Source: Pseudoalteromonas aliena SW19
Lineage (GTDB): Bacteria; Pseudomonadota; Gammaproteobacteria; Enterobacterales; Alteromonadaceae
DNA: 64,000 nucleotides
Direction: 5' to 3'
NCBI RefSeq assembly: GCF_014905615.1
Contig: NZ_AQGU01000029.1
Span: 1 to 64,000, forward strand
Positions 19,896-29,700 of this stretch are shown here, piece after piece (the stretch's first letter is position 1; the number at the start of each line of letters is the position of its first letter). The position numbers and the translations under genes were made by a program. The notes under the pieces are model-generated. The model worked only from the letters and a program-made list of their open reading frames with translations. It ran no database searches and was not told the DNA's origin.

Positions 19896-20120
19896 CTTAC
19901 CCAAAAAATAATAATCCCGTTCGATATCTTGCATTGCTCTATTAAGTTGCTCTTCATTTAACTACTTTTCATACCTAAAGCTCCAATATTTTTTAAGCTC
20001 TTGCAAATCAAAGGGTTCTTTATCTATCTCAGCCGATTCTTTGATAGCGGCATCTAGCATTCTTTTATTTTCTTTCTGATTCTTTTCCCTAATTTCCAAC
20101 CATATTTTGTCTTGCGCCAT
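19896..20120 (-). pseudogene. Unknown small gene with internal stop, truncated by the IS3 element
   Basis: Starting at the ATG 20120, 52 codons (MAQDKIWLEIREKNQKENKR...) run to a TAG at 19962-19964. The same frame then continues convincingly (LNEEQLNRAMQDIERDYYFL) up to the IS3 end at 19895. A CAG-to-TAG change and loss of the 3' end by IS insertion would explain this. The product is charged and helical with no recognised family. Seen directly by translation; pseudogene status inferred. Confidence 0.5.
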
Positions 20121-20173
20121 ACTAGATGCCCTATTAACTATATTTTTGAATTTTCACATTATAATAGACATCA

Positions 20174-20283
20174 CTAATCTTCAATAATGTCCATTATTTT
20201 ATCGTAATCTACACTGACAGGTTCAGGGTCTACTTGCTTAAAACTTAAATTACTCAGTAGAAAAGTTGAAACTGTATCATGCA
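20174..20283 (-). pseudogene. C-terminal remnant of an unknown gene
   Basis: An open stretch of about 36 codons without start (…HDTVSTFLLSNLSFKQV then DPEPVSVDYDKIMDIIED, stop at 20174). Its composition looks coding but it is too short to assign. It lies between the truncated small gene and the broken acyltransferase, in the decayed part of the island. 20284-20557 shows nothing recognisable. Confidence 0.3.
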
Positions 20284-20557
20284 GTTATTTTTATGCGTGT
20301 AATTCAGGTTTAAGAGTGATAATTGCTTATTTACTGGATGAAATAAAAGTAACGTAGTCGTAAAACATTAATTATTAACCTAAAAAGTAAATCTAATAAT
20401 ACAGCTTTGCTTGATGAATTAGAGTTGGTGCCTGGTTTGGCTGTGCAGGCTACTAGTGAGTGCTTGCATTCCTACTAGGTTAGCTAGACGCTTACGCAGC
20501 AAAGGCCAGCTTAATAAACTTAAAAAACATTCTTTCTTTTCCTTAAATGTGTAAAAA

Positions 20558-21579
20558 CTAAATTTTGATCTGCTTTTTATTCGAAAGGCTTCTAATTTTA
20601 TTTGCAATAGGCCTTTCAAAGAAAACGTACGATATATACGCAAAAAACACACTCAAGCTCAATGATAACAACAGCTTAAGTTCAGTATTTAAATTAAACT
20701 TATTAACCATTCCGATAATAGGCATATGCAATAAATAGAATGAATAAGACACTTTACCTAAAAAATCACCAATCTTATTTGCTAAAAAAATATTATTGTT
20801 TGGTACTAAAAAAACAACACAAAAGAATACTGTGCTCATAACAAATAGAACTTCATAACTAAGCCACATCTTTTTTTATCAGCCTCGTTAATAGGTGAAA
20901 ACTCAGGATACAACAGAGGTATTAAACACAAAACTAATATAAACCAGTTGCTCTTCATATAACTTGGTACTTTAAGTGATTTGTAATGCAAACCAAATAT
21001 AACGCCAATAAAAAAGTACGGGAACGTTCTTAAAGTACTAAAAAAGTTGTAAGGGATACTTTCAATTTCACCAAATAATCGAGGGAAATCAGCCAAATAC
21101 CAAGACACCAAAAAGGCCACGATTAGTAAATATATATACCCTTTCCTATCGTCTACTAAAAACCAGAAAGCTACAAATATGATATAAAATTGTATTTCTG
21201 GTGGAATAGACCAAAGCACGCTTTCGCCGTGTGTAAACAAAAGGTGGCCTATTAACGAATTAAGGTCAGTTATGTTGTATAAAATGTCATAATTATTTTG
21301 AGTTAATAAATAAGAGCTAAAAACAATTACAAGGTATAAAGGTAAAACTCGTCCGGCTCTAGCTAATAGGTATTGTCCAATGTTTGCTCTGCTAAACTTG
21401 GTGTCTAAATAGAGAAGTGACATTAAAAACCCACTAAGAAGGAAAAATAACATTACGCCATAGGCTCCAGAACCACCGCCTAAGGAACCATTTAACCAAT
21501 GAGTTATATCTGAAAAGTGGGTAACAAATACAATAAGGGCAGCTAAAGCTCTTAAAGAGTTTAATTTTCTAATTTCCAT
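20558..21579 (-). pseudogene. Acyltransferase 3 family membrane protein, frameshifted at an A7 tract
   Basis: Two minus-strand frames make up one roughly 340-residue acyltransferase-3 protein (O-acetylation of surface sugars is the usual role). The N-terminal frame (21579 to 20836) starts MEIRKLNSLRALAALIVFVTH with the family's R-AL and FFLLSGFL motifs. The C-terminal frame (20869 to 20558) carries the last helices, SYSFYLLHMPII and SYVFFERPIANK. They join at seven consecutive A's on the coding strand (20871-20877); eight A's would fuse them in frame as ADKKKMWLSYEV. This may be a pseudogene or a phase-variable gene. Confidence 0.8.
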
Positions 21580-21663
21580 GAAGTTGATTTAATCCTTAGC
21601 TTATTATTTTTTAAGTTGTTCAAATTGAATTATCGGCTGTATGAGCTTAGATCTTATACAATA

Positions 21664-22330
21664 CTACTGAGGTTTTTTACGTTTTAACCAGGCTTTAACG
21701 GGTACTATCCATTCTTTTCTGGGAATGAAAAAAGCGCCATGTTCTTTACCCGTTGAAATCGAAATTTCTTTATAAAAACTAACAGTACCAACACTCCTAG
21801 CAACTACATGGTCACACGAACCAACAGAATCAGACGTTTCAAATACTGAAAATAAATGACCATAAATATCTATTTCTGCTTTTTTAGCTAATCCGCTGGT
21901 ACAAGCCGCTAAGATCACAAAGTTAATATCCATGTTTTTTAAATTGCTCGATGCAATTGCCGTAATAAAACCACCACGGGAAAAGCCAACTAAGGATATA
22001 TTGCTTGCAGGTACGCCATTTTTTAGTAATTTAGTTACTTGCTTAGATAGCTGTTCAGCATATTTAAAAGGATGGGTTTTAGCAGGTCGATGAGTAGCAA
22101 TTAAATGATAGCTTAAGTCAGCAAGTTCCTTTTTAATAGCTGGAAAATTATATTGCCCCCAGCGCTCATGAATAGGCGTGGGATCTGTGCCCTCTACAAT
22201 AAGTCCGTGAGAATAGAAAACATATTTATCTGATGAGTTTATTTTGTCAGGGAGGCTCTCAAATACTTCACCACCATAGCTAAATGAACTAAAAAGTAAA
22301 AATAATAAAAATTTTTTTGAAACATACCAT
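21664..22330 (-). pseudogene. Exported alpha/beta hydrolase, frameshifted in the signal peptide at an A7 tract
   Basis: The frame running from about 22310 to 21664 encodes a small serine hydrolase with HG loop (YSHGLIVEG) and nucleophile motif VGFSRGGF, but it lacks a start codon. Upstream, seven A's (22312-22318) separate it from two possible ATGs (22330 and 22325). With eight A's the second ATG, which has AAAGG at proper spacing, would read MFQKKFLLFLLFSSFSYGG, a good signal peptide. With six A's the first would give an equivalent one. The C-terminal half alone has an internal ATG at 21933, but it would lack the nucleophile. About 220 residues when restored. Confidence 0.7.
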
Positions 22331-22356
22331 ACCTTTATAAAGCTACAAGTGTGAAA

Positions 22357-22947
22357 CTACACTATTTCAACCTTATTAAAGTATAACCCTTTAATATTAT
22401 TTTCTTTTACTAATGTATATAAACTATTTTTCGCATCTGTTGTAAAATATTGAAGGCCGACTTCTCTTATTCTAAATAGCTCAGGATTATCAATAGCATT
22501 TTTTGTGAGCACCATTTTCTTAAATTTTCCTACCCTACTTGGCTTACCATTTCTTATATTGCGCATGGTGTGGTCTTCATTGAGCGCTTTGTCAAAACCG
22601 ACTACATTAAATGCAAACCACTGCTCATCATTTAAATTACATTCAAGTAGCTCAATATTCTTACCAAAACCACTTAAAAATAAATGTGAAAATTTAGGTG
22701 ATACAACAAAAGTTGACGCACCTAATCCAGCTACATCGGGTTTAGCTAAGTTTTGATGTGCAACACGAGGCTCAATTAACCAATCAACGCCTAAAGTTCT
22801 CCAATTATCTCTTATACTGCTACCATCAAATAGTAGAAGCTGACCTTTCTTTAACTGAATTATTGGCTCGAAGCCTGTTTCATTGAGCAGTAAAAGTTCA
22901 TCAGGCTCAACGCTTACACTAAATACTTTGTTAAATTTATCTGACAT
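22357..22947 (-). CDS. Immunity-like protein (DUF1629/Imm11-like)
   Basis: 196 residues from the ATG at 22947, cytosolic, no signal peptide. The C-terminal pattern (LFRIREVGLQYFTTDA then NNIKGLYFNKVE) resembles DUF1629/Imm11-type immunity proteins of polymorphic toxin systems, a judgement from memory of the family. The start overlaps the stop of the upstream gene fragment as TGATG, a coupling typical of toxin-immunity pairs. A GTG one codon upstream is an alternative start. The toxin gene itself has been destroyed by a MITE insertion, leaving this as an orphan immunity gene. Confidence 0.5.
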   Translation of the reverse strand: MSDKFNKVFSVSVEPDELLLLNETGFEPIIQLKKGQLLLFDGSSIRDNWRTLGVDWLIEPRVAHQNLAKPDVAGLGASTFVVSPKFSHLFLSGFGKNIELLECNLNDEQWFAFNVVGFDKALNEDHTMRNIRNGKPSRVGKFKKMVLTKNAIDNPELFRIREVGLQYFTTDAKNSLYTLVKENNIKGLYFNKVEIV

Positions 22948-23091
22948 CACACATTAGCCTGAGTTAAAAATTTAGTAATAGGGAATGTGCCGTTGGCAAG
23001 CTCCTCACCTATCTCTTGTAATGTTTCAATTATATCTTGCCGACCTAAGCCCTCGGCGATTGTCTCATTAAGTAAAAATCCAAAAATCGCC
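22947..23091 (-). pseudogene. C-terminal tail of a polymorphic toxin, cut by a MITE
   Basis: About 47 codons of open frame with no start end in TGA at 22947-22949. The tail LQEIGEELANGTFP resembles the C-terminus of AHH/HNH-type nuclease toxins, where an 'L..I...L.NGTFP' ending is common (from memory, not searched). It directly precedes and overlaps an immunity-like gene. The element at 23092 removed or separated everything upstream. Confidence 0.4.
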
Positions 23092-23357
23092 AGGGCCTGT
23101 TGACCTTTCGTGATTGATTTTGCAGCAGACTGTTTGATATTTAGGCAAGGCAGCGCCTATGCAGTGTGGTTATTCCCCATAAATAGGCGATAACGCAGCA
23201 TAAATGCCAAACATGCGCTGCCCTTTGGGTTCTTTCTAGGGACGATTAACTCTTTGTTGCTCGGTTTTTACTTAGCCCACTAGGTTACAAACCTCGCGCC
23301 GCGATTAAATCGTCCCTAGATTGAACAAATTTCAATCCACAAAGGTCAACACGCCCT
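23092..23357. mobile_element. MITE-like element, short form (266 bp)
   Basis: Ends AGGGCCTGTTGACCTTTCGTG and, inverted, AGGGCGTGTTGACCTTTGTGG. The interior is identical in layout to the copy at 26172 but in opposite orientation. It has no coding capacity. The right flank reads CCCTAGGG, compatible with a TA target. Three further copies and two degenerate ones are in the window. 23358-23638 after it shows no gene. Confidence 0.85.
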
Positions 23358-23638
23358 AGGGTCAAATCTTCGATTTCATACACTATAATTAATAACCGTT
23401 TTCGCTTATATCGGATGATTCAAAGTCTATCCCGAAAAGTTAAGCTAAAAAACAAAACTGACACTCACTTTAATTAATCTTTGAATGCTGTGCCACAAAA
23501 TTTACTTTTAAATTAGAAGATAATCGCCAAAATAAGTTAGCTAAACAGCGATACGATTTAGGGGGACGATAATGAGCAGACATTTTATTGGGTGTTTCTT
23601 TTTTTAATTGCCATTATATTGATGGTAATTACAGAAAT

Positions 23639-23791
23639 TTACTTAACCCTCATATTTAAAGAGTTTATATTATCTTGGTTATAAATACGGTATTTCCCTG
23701 TTCTAGAGACTTTCATTAACCCAAGTTCTTCATATAGCCTAATTGCTCTTTGAGTTGCACCAGATAGTTTAGATGCCTGATTAATAAACAT
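23639..23791 (-). pseudogene. Truncated MerR-family regulator (DNA-binding domain only)
   Basis: A 50-residue frame starts at the ATG 23791 behind AAGGA. It encodes the MerR N-terminal winged helix: QASKLSGATQRAIRLYEELG then GKYRIYNQDNINSL. Normal MerR proteins have 110-270 residues with an effector or dimerisation part, which is missing here because of a stop after MRVK. It could be a free-standing MerR HTH protein, but a truncated remnant is more likely given the decayed surroundings. 23792-24060 is otherwise featureless. Confidence 0.5.
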
Positions 23792-24060
23792 TACATTTCC
23801 TTATTTTGCAGATGAGATTATGTGACACAGGTATAAAATAGGCAGCCAACTTACTCCACGATTGAGATAGACAATTACACTTTTAAAAGCTAAATAGCCA
23901 GCATCAAAATAACTATACTGTAACTATTGGTTGTAAAACTGACTAAATAAATAAAACTTACAAAGAGGCAATATTACTTTATGGATGAAAATTCAACGAT
24001 TTAAAAACACCATATAGTGTGCTAACTTCAAGAATCAATTGAATAAATGGACTAATTAGT

Positions 24061-25257
24061 ATGAAGTACAGGAATGTTTATCAGCTTATTGCGGCTTTTA
24101 TTTTTGCGTCATTGTTTGCAGCTCCCGTTGTTGCTGTGCAAATAACAAATACGAGTAATGGCTATGAGCAACATACCCAAGTATTAGCCTCTAAAGCACT
24201 TGCACAAGAGCGAACTGTAACTATTCAACTCCCTAAAAGTTACCATAAAAATCCTGATAAAAAATACCCCGTAATTTATCGACTCGATGGTAAAGAAAAC
24301 CTTGCTTATATGACGCCAGTTTTAGCGCATTTACATACCGCTTTTACTAAGGCCGCGCCTGAAGTGATTATTGTGGCAATTGAAAATACGGATAGGTTAA
24401 GAGACTTGTACCCAACTAAAAATGAGGAATCAGCAGGCCCCGTTGGTTTGGGCGGCGGCGCGGCAAGGTTTCTTGAATTTATTGAAACTGAGCTTATTCC
24501 ATTGGTTAATGAGAAGTACCGTACTCATGATTTTAAAGTGATTTCAGGTGCGTCTGCTGCTGGCGTATTTGTACTTTATGCCTTTCAAACGAACCCAGAT
24601 TTATTTCAAGCTCACATAGCTTATAGCCCCGCAGTGTGGTGGAATTACGGCGCTACGGCAAAAAGCACCAAAGCATTTTTTGCTAATAGCAAAACACTGC
24701 CTAATTATTTGTATATGAATATAGGCCAAGAGAGCGGCATAATGCGAGAACGCTACGACGATATGAATATGTTTTTAAAAGCGAATACTCCAAAGGCGCT
24801 TACTTTTATTAGTGAATCGTTTGATAACGTGCCTCATGGCCTTACATTTGCTGCGGGAGCATTTAATGCCTATCAAAAGCTGTTTTTACCGCTACAAATG
24901 CCAGTTAGTGCATACACAGGCGAAACTCATTCAATTGCTACATATTATCAGCGTTTATCTGCTCAACATGGTGAGAAAATTGCCCCTCAGGAATCAATGA
25001 TCAGAGAGCTCGGCTATCATTTTGTAAATATAGGTGAATTAGATCAAGCCATAAAGATTTTTAAGTATGGGATATCTCTTTATCCAAATACAGCAGATGC
25101 TTACAATGGCTTAGCATATGGTTATGAAAGTAGCGGAATGTACCAAGAGTCTCTTGAACAAGTAAAAAAAGCATTAGCTCTTGTTGATAAAAATTACCTT
25201 GGTTACGATGTTTACCTAGCTCGTAAAAACAGACTTATTGCGCTGTTACAACAATAA
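24061..25257 (+). CDS. Exported esterase (PF00756-like) with C-terminal TPR
   Basis: Periplasmic esterase of the esterase D/Fes-like superfamily, 398 residues. A signal peptide (to about AAPVVAVQ) is followed by the alpha/beta hydrolase domain: strand VIYRLDGKENL, nucleophile motif SGASAAG (Ser about 162), and a likely catalytic His in VPHGLTF (about 257). Residues about 320-390 form two tetratricopeptide-like repeats (ELDQAIKIFKYGISLYP and MYQESLEQVKKALAL). Relatives hydrolyse siderophores or acyl esters; the substrate is unknown. A role in ferri-siderophore hydrolysis is possible because a siderophore operon lies 1.6 kb away, but no Fur box is apparent upstream. Confidence 0.85.
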   Translation: MKYRNVYQLIAAFIFASLFAAPVVAVQITNTSNGYEQHTQVLASKALAQERTVTIQLPKSYHKNPDKKYPVIYRLDGKENLAYMTPVLAHLHTAFTKAAPEVIIVAIENTDRLRDLYPTKNEESAGPVGLGGGAARFLEFIETELIPLVNEKYRTHDFKVISGASAAGVFVLYAFQTNPDLFQAHIAYSPAVWWNYGATAKSTKAFFANSKTLPNYLYMNIGQESGIMRERYDDMNMFLKANTPKALTFISESFDNVPHGLTFAAGAFNAYQKLFLPLQMPVSAYTGETHSIATYYQRLSAQHGEKIAPQESMIRELGYHFVNIGELDQAIKIFKYGISLYPNTADAYNGLAYGYESSGMYQESLEQVKKALALVDKNYLGYDVYLARKNRLIALLQQ

Positions 25258-25418
25258 ATAGTGGCTAATGGTATACCAGTATAGTTTATAAATGTTCGCT
25301 TTTTGATGACGTGAGCATTTATAAATATGATTAACTCACCTTGTTTGAGCGTTTGTTCAAAATAAGTTAAGCTGCGAGTATATAAGCTAAATCTAACTTA
25401 ATTTATTGCGGAGCAAAC

Positions 25419-26096
25419 ATGGCAACTACACTGGCATTTGACGTATACGGTACGCTAATAAATACTCATGGCGTACTTACGTTACTCGACGACATGATAG
25501 GCAACAACGCCCAAGTATTTTCAAATACGTGGCGAGAAAAGCAATTAGAGTACTCATTCAGACGTGGCTTAATGCAAAATTATGTTCCCTTTTCGCTATG
25601 TACAAAACACGCCCTCGATTATGCCTGCCTAGCGCATAAAACTGAACTAAGCGAGGAACAAAAAGTACAGCTGCTAGAGCGTTATAAAACCCTCCCCGCA
25701 TTCGACGATGTAAAAGCGGGCCTTGAGAGCTTAAAAGCACAAGGCTATCGCTTATTTGCGTTTTCTAATGGTGCTGCCAGTGCGGTTCATACTTTGTTAG
25801 AAACAGCCGATATTAGTGATCTTTTTGAAGACGTTATCAGCGCCGATGATATTAAAACCTTTAAACCAAACCCTGGTGTGTATAGCCATTTTTTACGTGA
25901 AGCAAATTCAACGGGTGCTAATACTTGGCTTATATCAAGCAACCCGTTTGATGTAACTGGCGCAATATCGCATGGTATGCGCGCCGCGTGGATTAAGCGC
26001 TCTGACGGGGCTATTTTTGATCCATGGGAAATACAACCGACCACTATTGCAACCGACTTACTCGACTTAAAAGAAAAGCTAAAAAGCGTTAACTAA
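25419..26096 (+). CDS. Haloacid dehalogenase type II (HAD superfamily)
   Basis: 225 residues, the normal length for L-2-haloacid dehalogenases. HAD motif I FDVYGTLI (Asp nucleophile about residue 8), motif II with FSNGAAS, motif III lysine in KPNPGVY and motif IV region ISSNPFDVTGAISHGM are present in order. It would hydrolyse 2-haloalkanoates such as 2-haloacetate to 2-hydroxy acids, or act on another small substrate. GGAGCAAAC precedes the ATG. It stands alone between the esterase and a MITE. Confidence 0.9.
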   Translation: MATTLAFDVYGTLINTHGVLTLLDDMIGNNAQVFSNTWREKQLEYSFRRGLMQNYVPFSLCTKHALDYACLAHKTELSEEQKVQLLERYKTLPAFDDVKAGLESLKAQGYRLFAFSNGAASAVHTLLETADISDLFEDVISADDIKTFKPNPGVYSHFLREANSTGANTWLISSNPFDVTGAISHGMRAAWIKRSDGAIFDPWEIQPTTIATDLLDLKEKLKSVN

Positions 26097-26171
26097 CGGT
26101 AATTAGCATAAATATTTGAACTAATTTAACTCGTAAAATAAGCCCTCTGATTTAATAGATAAATAAGACTC

Positions 26172-26440
26172 TAGGGCGTGTTGACCTTTGTGGATTGAAA
26201 TTTGTTCAATCTAGGGACGATTTAATCGCGGCGCGAGGTTTGTAACCTAGTGGGCTAAGTAAAAATCGAGCAACAAAGAGTTAATCGTCTCTAGAAAGAA
26301 CCCAAAGGGCAGCGCATGTTTGGCATTTATGCTGCGTTATCGCCTATTTATGGGGAATAACCACACTACACAGGCTCTGCCTTGCCTAAATACCAAACAG
26401 TCTGCTGCAAAATAAATCACGAAAGGTCAACTCGCCCTAG
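26172..26440. mobile_element. MITE-like element, short form
   Basis: AGGGCGTGTTGACCTTT (from 26173) and its inverse AAAGGTCAACTCGCCCT (to 26438) bound 266 bp without coding capacity, with TA on both sides. Orientation is opposite to the copy at 23092. After it, TGTAAAGGGGGTTTACA (26478-26494) is a short palindrome of a type seen several times in the window, and 26500-26776 is very AT-rich with no gene. Confidence 0.88.
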
Positions 26441-26776
26441 TAATAACCTTTACACTTATTGTGCACGCACGATAGGTGTAAAGGGGGTTTACATACTAAA
26501 TCTTTAGTAGCCCCAAATAACCTCGTATATTTAATTCTAGAAAGCTATCAATGCCATTAAAATTTAAGTTTTAGTGGTTTTTTGACAGGATTCAGACTGT
26601 TTTTTATTTTAAATAAGAGCATCAAATCATTTAAAAATAATTTTTATTTTATTTTATTTAGTTATATTTTTCATCCTCTTTATTTTTTACAAGTCACTGT
26701 TAAAAATAGATTTTATTGAAAGAGTTTAATATTTTTTAGAATATAAAAATACAGTAACTCATCCATTTTAACTATT

Positions 26777-26795
26777 GCAAATGAAAATTGTTACC
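26777..26795. promoter_or_regulatory. Fur box upstream of the siderophore operon
   Basis: GCAAATGAAAATTGTTACC matches the 19-bp Fur consensus GATAATGATAATCATTATC at 13 positions. It lies 45 bp before the first gene of a siderophore operon, where iron repression is expected. It shares GCAAATGA and AAT with the site at 55332. Alignment by eye. Confidence 0.7.
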
Positions 26796-26839
26796 ATTAA
26801 GATCTCCGCACCCAAAATGAGTACCTTTAAGGATCGAAC

Positions 26840-28381
26840 GTGTCCCAGTCACAAAGCCTGCAACTAAATGCAGTCGAGAACCAACCCCTTTTTGAGCAAA
26901 ACGAATTACCCCCTCAGTTTAATTTAGAGCAGTTTATTAATTACCAAATAGCATCACTACAAGGGTTATCTGCAGTGCAGCAGGCTATGGCCAAAGCACA
27001 AAAGCCGTTTTCTGGAGTGTCGGTAAGTACATTGGCTAAAACACTTAACGATGTTGATTTGTCAAAACCACTTGCCGATTTTCCGGCAGTGCTTGACGAG
27101 CTAAAAAGTGTTTATTTAGATCATGCTGTGTACTTTCACCACCCTCGCTATATGGCACATTTAAATTGCCCTGTTACTTATCCTGCTGTTGTGGCTGAGC
27201 ATATTATTGCTGCTATTAATACTTCGGTAGATACGTGGGATCAAAGTGCAGGGGCAACGCTGATAGAGCAAAAGCTAATAGATTGGACTTGTCAAAAAGC
27301 AGATTTTCCTAGTACCGCTGATGGTGTATTTACCAGTGGTGGCACACAATCGAATTTAATGGCAATGCTTGTTGCACGTGAGGTAGCCGTTGAACGCTAT
27401 GCGCCAGGGCATGAAGTAAAACTGCAAGGGTTACCAGCAATTGCATCTCGCTTTCGTATTTATTGCTCTGAGGTGGCGCACTTTAGTATTCAAAAAGCCG
27501 CTGCGTTATTAGGGCTCGGTTACGACGCGGTTGTACCCGTTGCAACCAACAGTAAAATGCAAATGGATTTAGATGCACTTAAAACAGCGGTTTCAACTAG
27601 TAAGGCGCAAGGCGAATTACCTATTGCAGTGGTGATCACCGCTGGTACTACTGATTTTGGCTCTATAGATCCCATAAACGACATTGCACTTTTGGCTAAG
27701 CAAGAGCAGCTATGGTGTCATGTAGATGGAGCGTATGGTGGCGGATTATTAGTTAGCGAAAACCACCGAAATGCTTTAAATGGCATTGAAAAGGTCGATT
27801 CAATCACAATCGATTATCATAAATCATTTATGCAGCCAGTTAGTTGCAGTGCATTTTTATTAAGCAATAAGCGCTACTTTAGCCATATTACATTATATGC
27901 CGATTACTTAAACCCGTTGGCTGAGGCTGGTAACGGCGTGCCTAATTTGGTTGATAAAAGCTTACAAACCACCCGCCGATTTGACGCATTAAAATTATGG
28001 CTTACGCTACGAACAATAGGCGAAGCGCCTCTTGGGTATGCGTTTGATAAAGTTATCGGGCTTGCGCGCCAAACGCATATTGTATTGAACGATCATCCCG
28101 ATTTTGAAGTTATTAATTATCCTGAACTTAGCGCCTTAGTATTTCGCTTTGCCCCCGCTGATTTACAAACTGACCCAGACTTACTCGATGCGTTAAATTT
28201 ACACGTACGCAGCACTTTTTTAAAAACCGGCGAAGCCATGATTGCTCGCACTAAAGTTGGCGGGCGTCACTACCTTAAATTTACGTTACTTAACGCTTTA
28301 TGCCAGCTTAGTGATATACGTGCCGTTATTGATCAAATAAGTGATATTGCTTGGCAGGCTTATAAACAGGAGCAAGTGTAA
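26840..28381 (+). CDS. PLP-dependent lysine/diamino acid decarboxylase (DesA-type)
   Basis: Group II PLP decarboxylase of 513 residues that would make cadaverine from lysine (DesA role), the first step of desferrioxamine/bisucaberin synthesis. The cofactor-binding HVDGAYGG and Schiff-base lysine in TIDYHKSFMQP are present, with the substrate region TSGGTQSNLMAM. Start is GTG at 26840, with AAGGA 6 nt upstream. Its stop codon overlaps the start of the next gene (ATG at 28381), so translation is coupled. A diaminobutyrate-type substrate cannot be excluded, but the following monooxygenase and synthetase make lysine the best guess. Confidence 0.85.
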   Translation: MSQSQSLQLNAVENQPLFEQNELPPQFNLEQFINYQIASLQGLSAVQQAMAKAQKPFSGVSVSTLAKTLNDVDLSKPLADFPAVLDELKSVYLDHAVYFHHPRYMAHLNCPVTYPAVVAEHIIAAINTSVDTWDQSAGATLIEQKLIDWTCQKADFPSTADGVFTSGGTQSNLMAMLVAREVAVERYAPGHEVKLQGLPAIASRFRIYCSEVAHFSIQKAAALLGLGYDAVVPVATNSKMQMDLDALKTAVSTSKAQGELPIAVVITAGTTDFGSIDPINDIALLAKQEQLWCHVDGAYGGGLLVSENHRNALNGIEKVDSITIDYHKSFMQPVSCSAFLLSNKRYFSHITLYADYLNPLAEAGNGVPNLVDKSLQTTRRFDALKLWLTLRTIGEAPLGYAFDKVIGLARQTHIVLNDHPDFEVINYPELSALVFRFAPADLQTDPDLLDALNLHVRSTFLKTGEAMIARTKVGGRHYLKFTLLNALCQLSDIRAVIDQISDIAWQAYKQEQV

Positions 28382-29700
28382 TGAATACTGAACCTTACGA
28401 TTTTATTGCTATTGGCTTGGGTCCATTTAACTTATCGCTGGCTTGTTTAAGCGAACCTCTGGGCGAAGTTAAGAGTTTGTTTTTAGAACAGCGCAGTCTA
28501 TTTGATTGGCACCCAGGTATGATGCTTGAAGGGGTTACATTGCAAACGCCATTTATGTCGGATTTGGTGACGCTTGCCGATCCAACGAGCAAATATAGCT
28601 TTTTAAATTACGCTAAACTTAATCATCGCCTTTACCCGTTTTACATTCGTGAGAGCTTTTTTTTATTAAGACGTGAGTACAATTTATATTGCCAATGGGT
28701 GTGTTCTCAACTTTCAAATGTGGCTTTTGAACAAACGGTTACACAAGTACAATTTTGTGAGCAAAGTAAATGCTATACGGTAACTTGCAACACACTAAAT
28801 GGCGTGCAAAGTTATGTTACTCGTCACTTGGTGCTAGGAACTGGCCCTGCGCCATATATTCCTGAGTGCGCCACGGCAAGTAACTCGGCTAATGTAATGC
28901 ACAGTAGTGATTTTTGTCATCGCCTTGACGAATTAAAGCAAGCAAAGCGCGTAACAGTTGTGGGTGCAGGGCAAAGTGCCGCTGAAATTTATCAAACATT
29001 ATTACAGCAAGCTGTACCCAATGGATTGCAGCTAGATTGGATTGCGCGTTCACCGCGTTACTTTCCGCTTGAATACACTAAACTGACGCTGGAAATGACC
29101 TCTCCTGAGTATGTAGATTATTTTTATAATTTAAAAACCGAGCAACGTGATTGGCTTAATCAAAGCCAAAAAAATCTGTTTAAGGGCATTAACGGCGATT
29201 TAATTAACAACATTTTTGACACGCTCTACGAGCAAAGCCTAGATGGCCCAATTACAACCACCTTTAAAACTAACAGCAAGCTCAGCGGCGTGAAAAAAAT
29301 AGGTGAGCGATTACTTACAGATTTTTATCATCATGAGCTTGATCAACACTTTGAAATAGAAACCGATTATTTACTTTGTGCTACTGGGTTTAAATATTCT
29401 CGACCTGCGTTTTTAGATGGTATTTCTGAGCAGCTACCAAAAGATGCACACGGGCGCTACATTGTGAGTCGTGAGTATGCAGTTGATAAAGCGCAAAAGC
29501 AGATTTTTGTACAAAACGCAGAGCAACATACGCATGGTTTTGTAACGCCAGACTTAGGCATGGCGTGTTATCGAAACAGCATTATTTTACGTGAAATTTT
29601 GGGTTATGCGCCATACCAAGTAGAACAAAAAATTGCGTTTCAGTGCTTTGATTTAAGTGATGTTGATACTATTGAACAGCAAAAGAGTAATGCCGCATGA
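28381..29700 (+). CDS. L-lysine/diamine N-monooxygenase (DesB/IucD-type)
   Basis: Flavin-dependent N-hydroxylating monooxygenase, 439 residues, converting cadaverine (or lysine) to the N-hydroxy amine used in hydroxamate siderophores. The FAD motif is FIAIGLGPFNLSLA near the start and the NADPH motif VVGAGQSAAEIYQ is near residue 198. The C-terminal ATGF segment (CATGFKYSRP) and the DLGMACYRN region are typical. It overlaps the decarboxylase by one base and the next MFS gene by four, in one tight operon under the Fur box at 26777. Confidence 0.9.
   Translation: MNTEPYDFIAIGLGPFNLSLACLSEPLGEVKSLFLEQRSLFDWHPGMMLEGVTLQTPFMSDLVTLADPTSKYSFLNYAKLNHRLYPFYIRESFFLLRREYNLYCQWVCSQLSNVAFEQTVTQVQFCEQSKCYTVTCNTLNGVQSYVTRHLVLGTGPAPYIPECATASNSANVMHSSDFCHRLDELKQAKRVTVVGAGQSAAEIYQTLLQQAVPNGLQLDWIARSPRYFPLEYTKLTLEMTSPEYVDYFYNLKTEQRDWLNQSQKNLFKGINGDLINNIFDTLYEQSLDGPITTTFKTNSKLSGVKKIGERLLTDFYHHELDQHFEIETDYLLCATGFKYSRPAFLDGISEQLPKDAHGRYIVSREYAVDKAQKQIFVQNAEQHTHGFVTPDLGMACYRNSIILREILGYAPYQVEQKIAFQCFDLSDVDTIEQQKSNAA

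Noticed and set aside
20419..20652. 77-codon minus-strand frame
   Set aside because: It overlaps the acyltransferase 3' end in another frame, and its composition is unlike protein.
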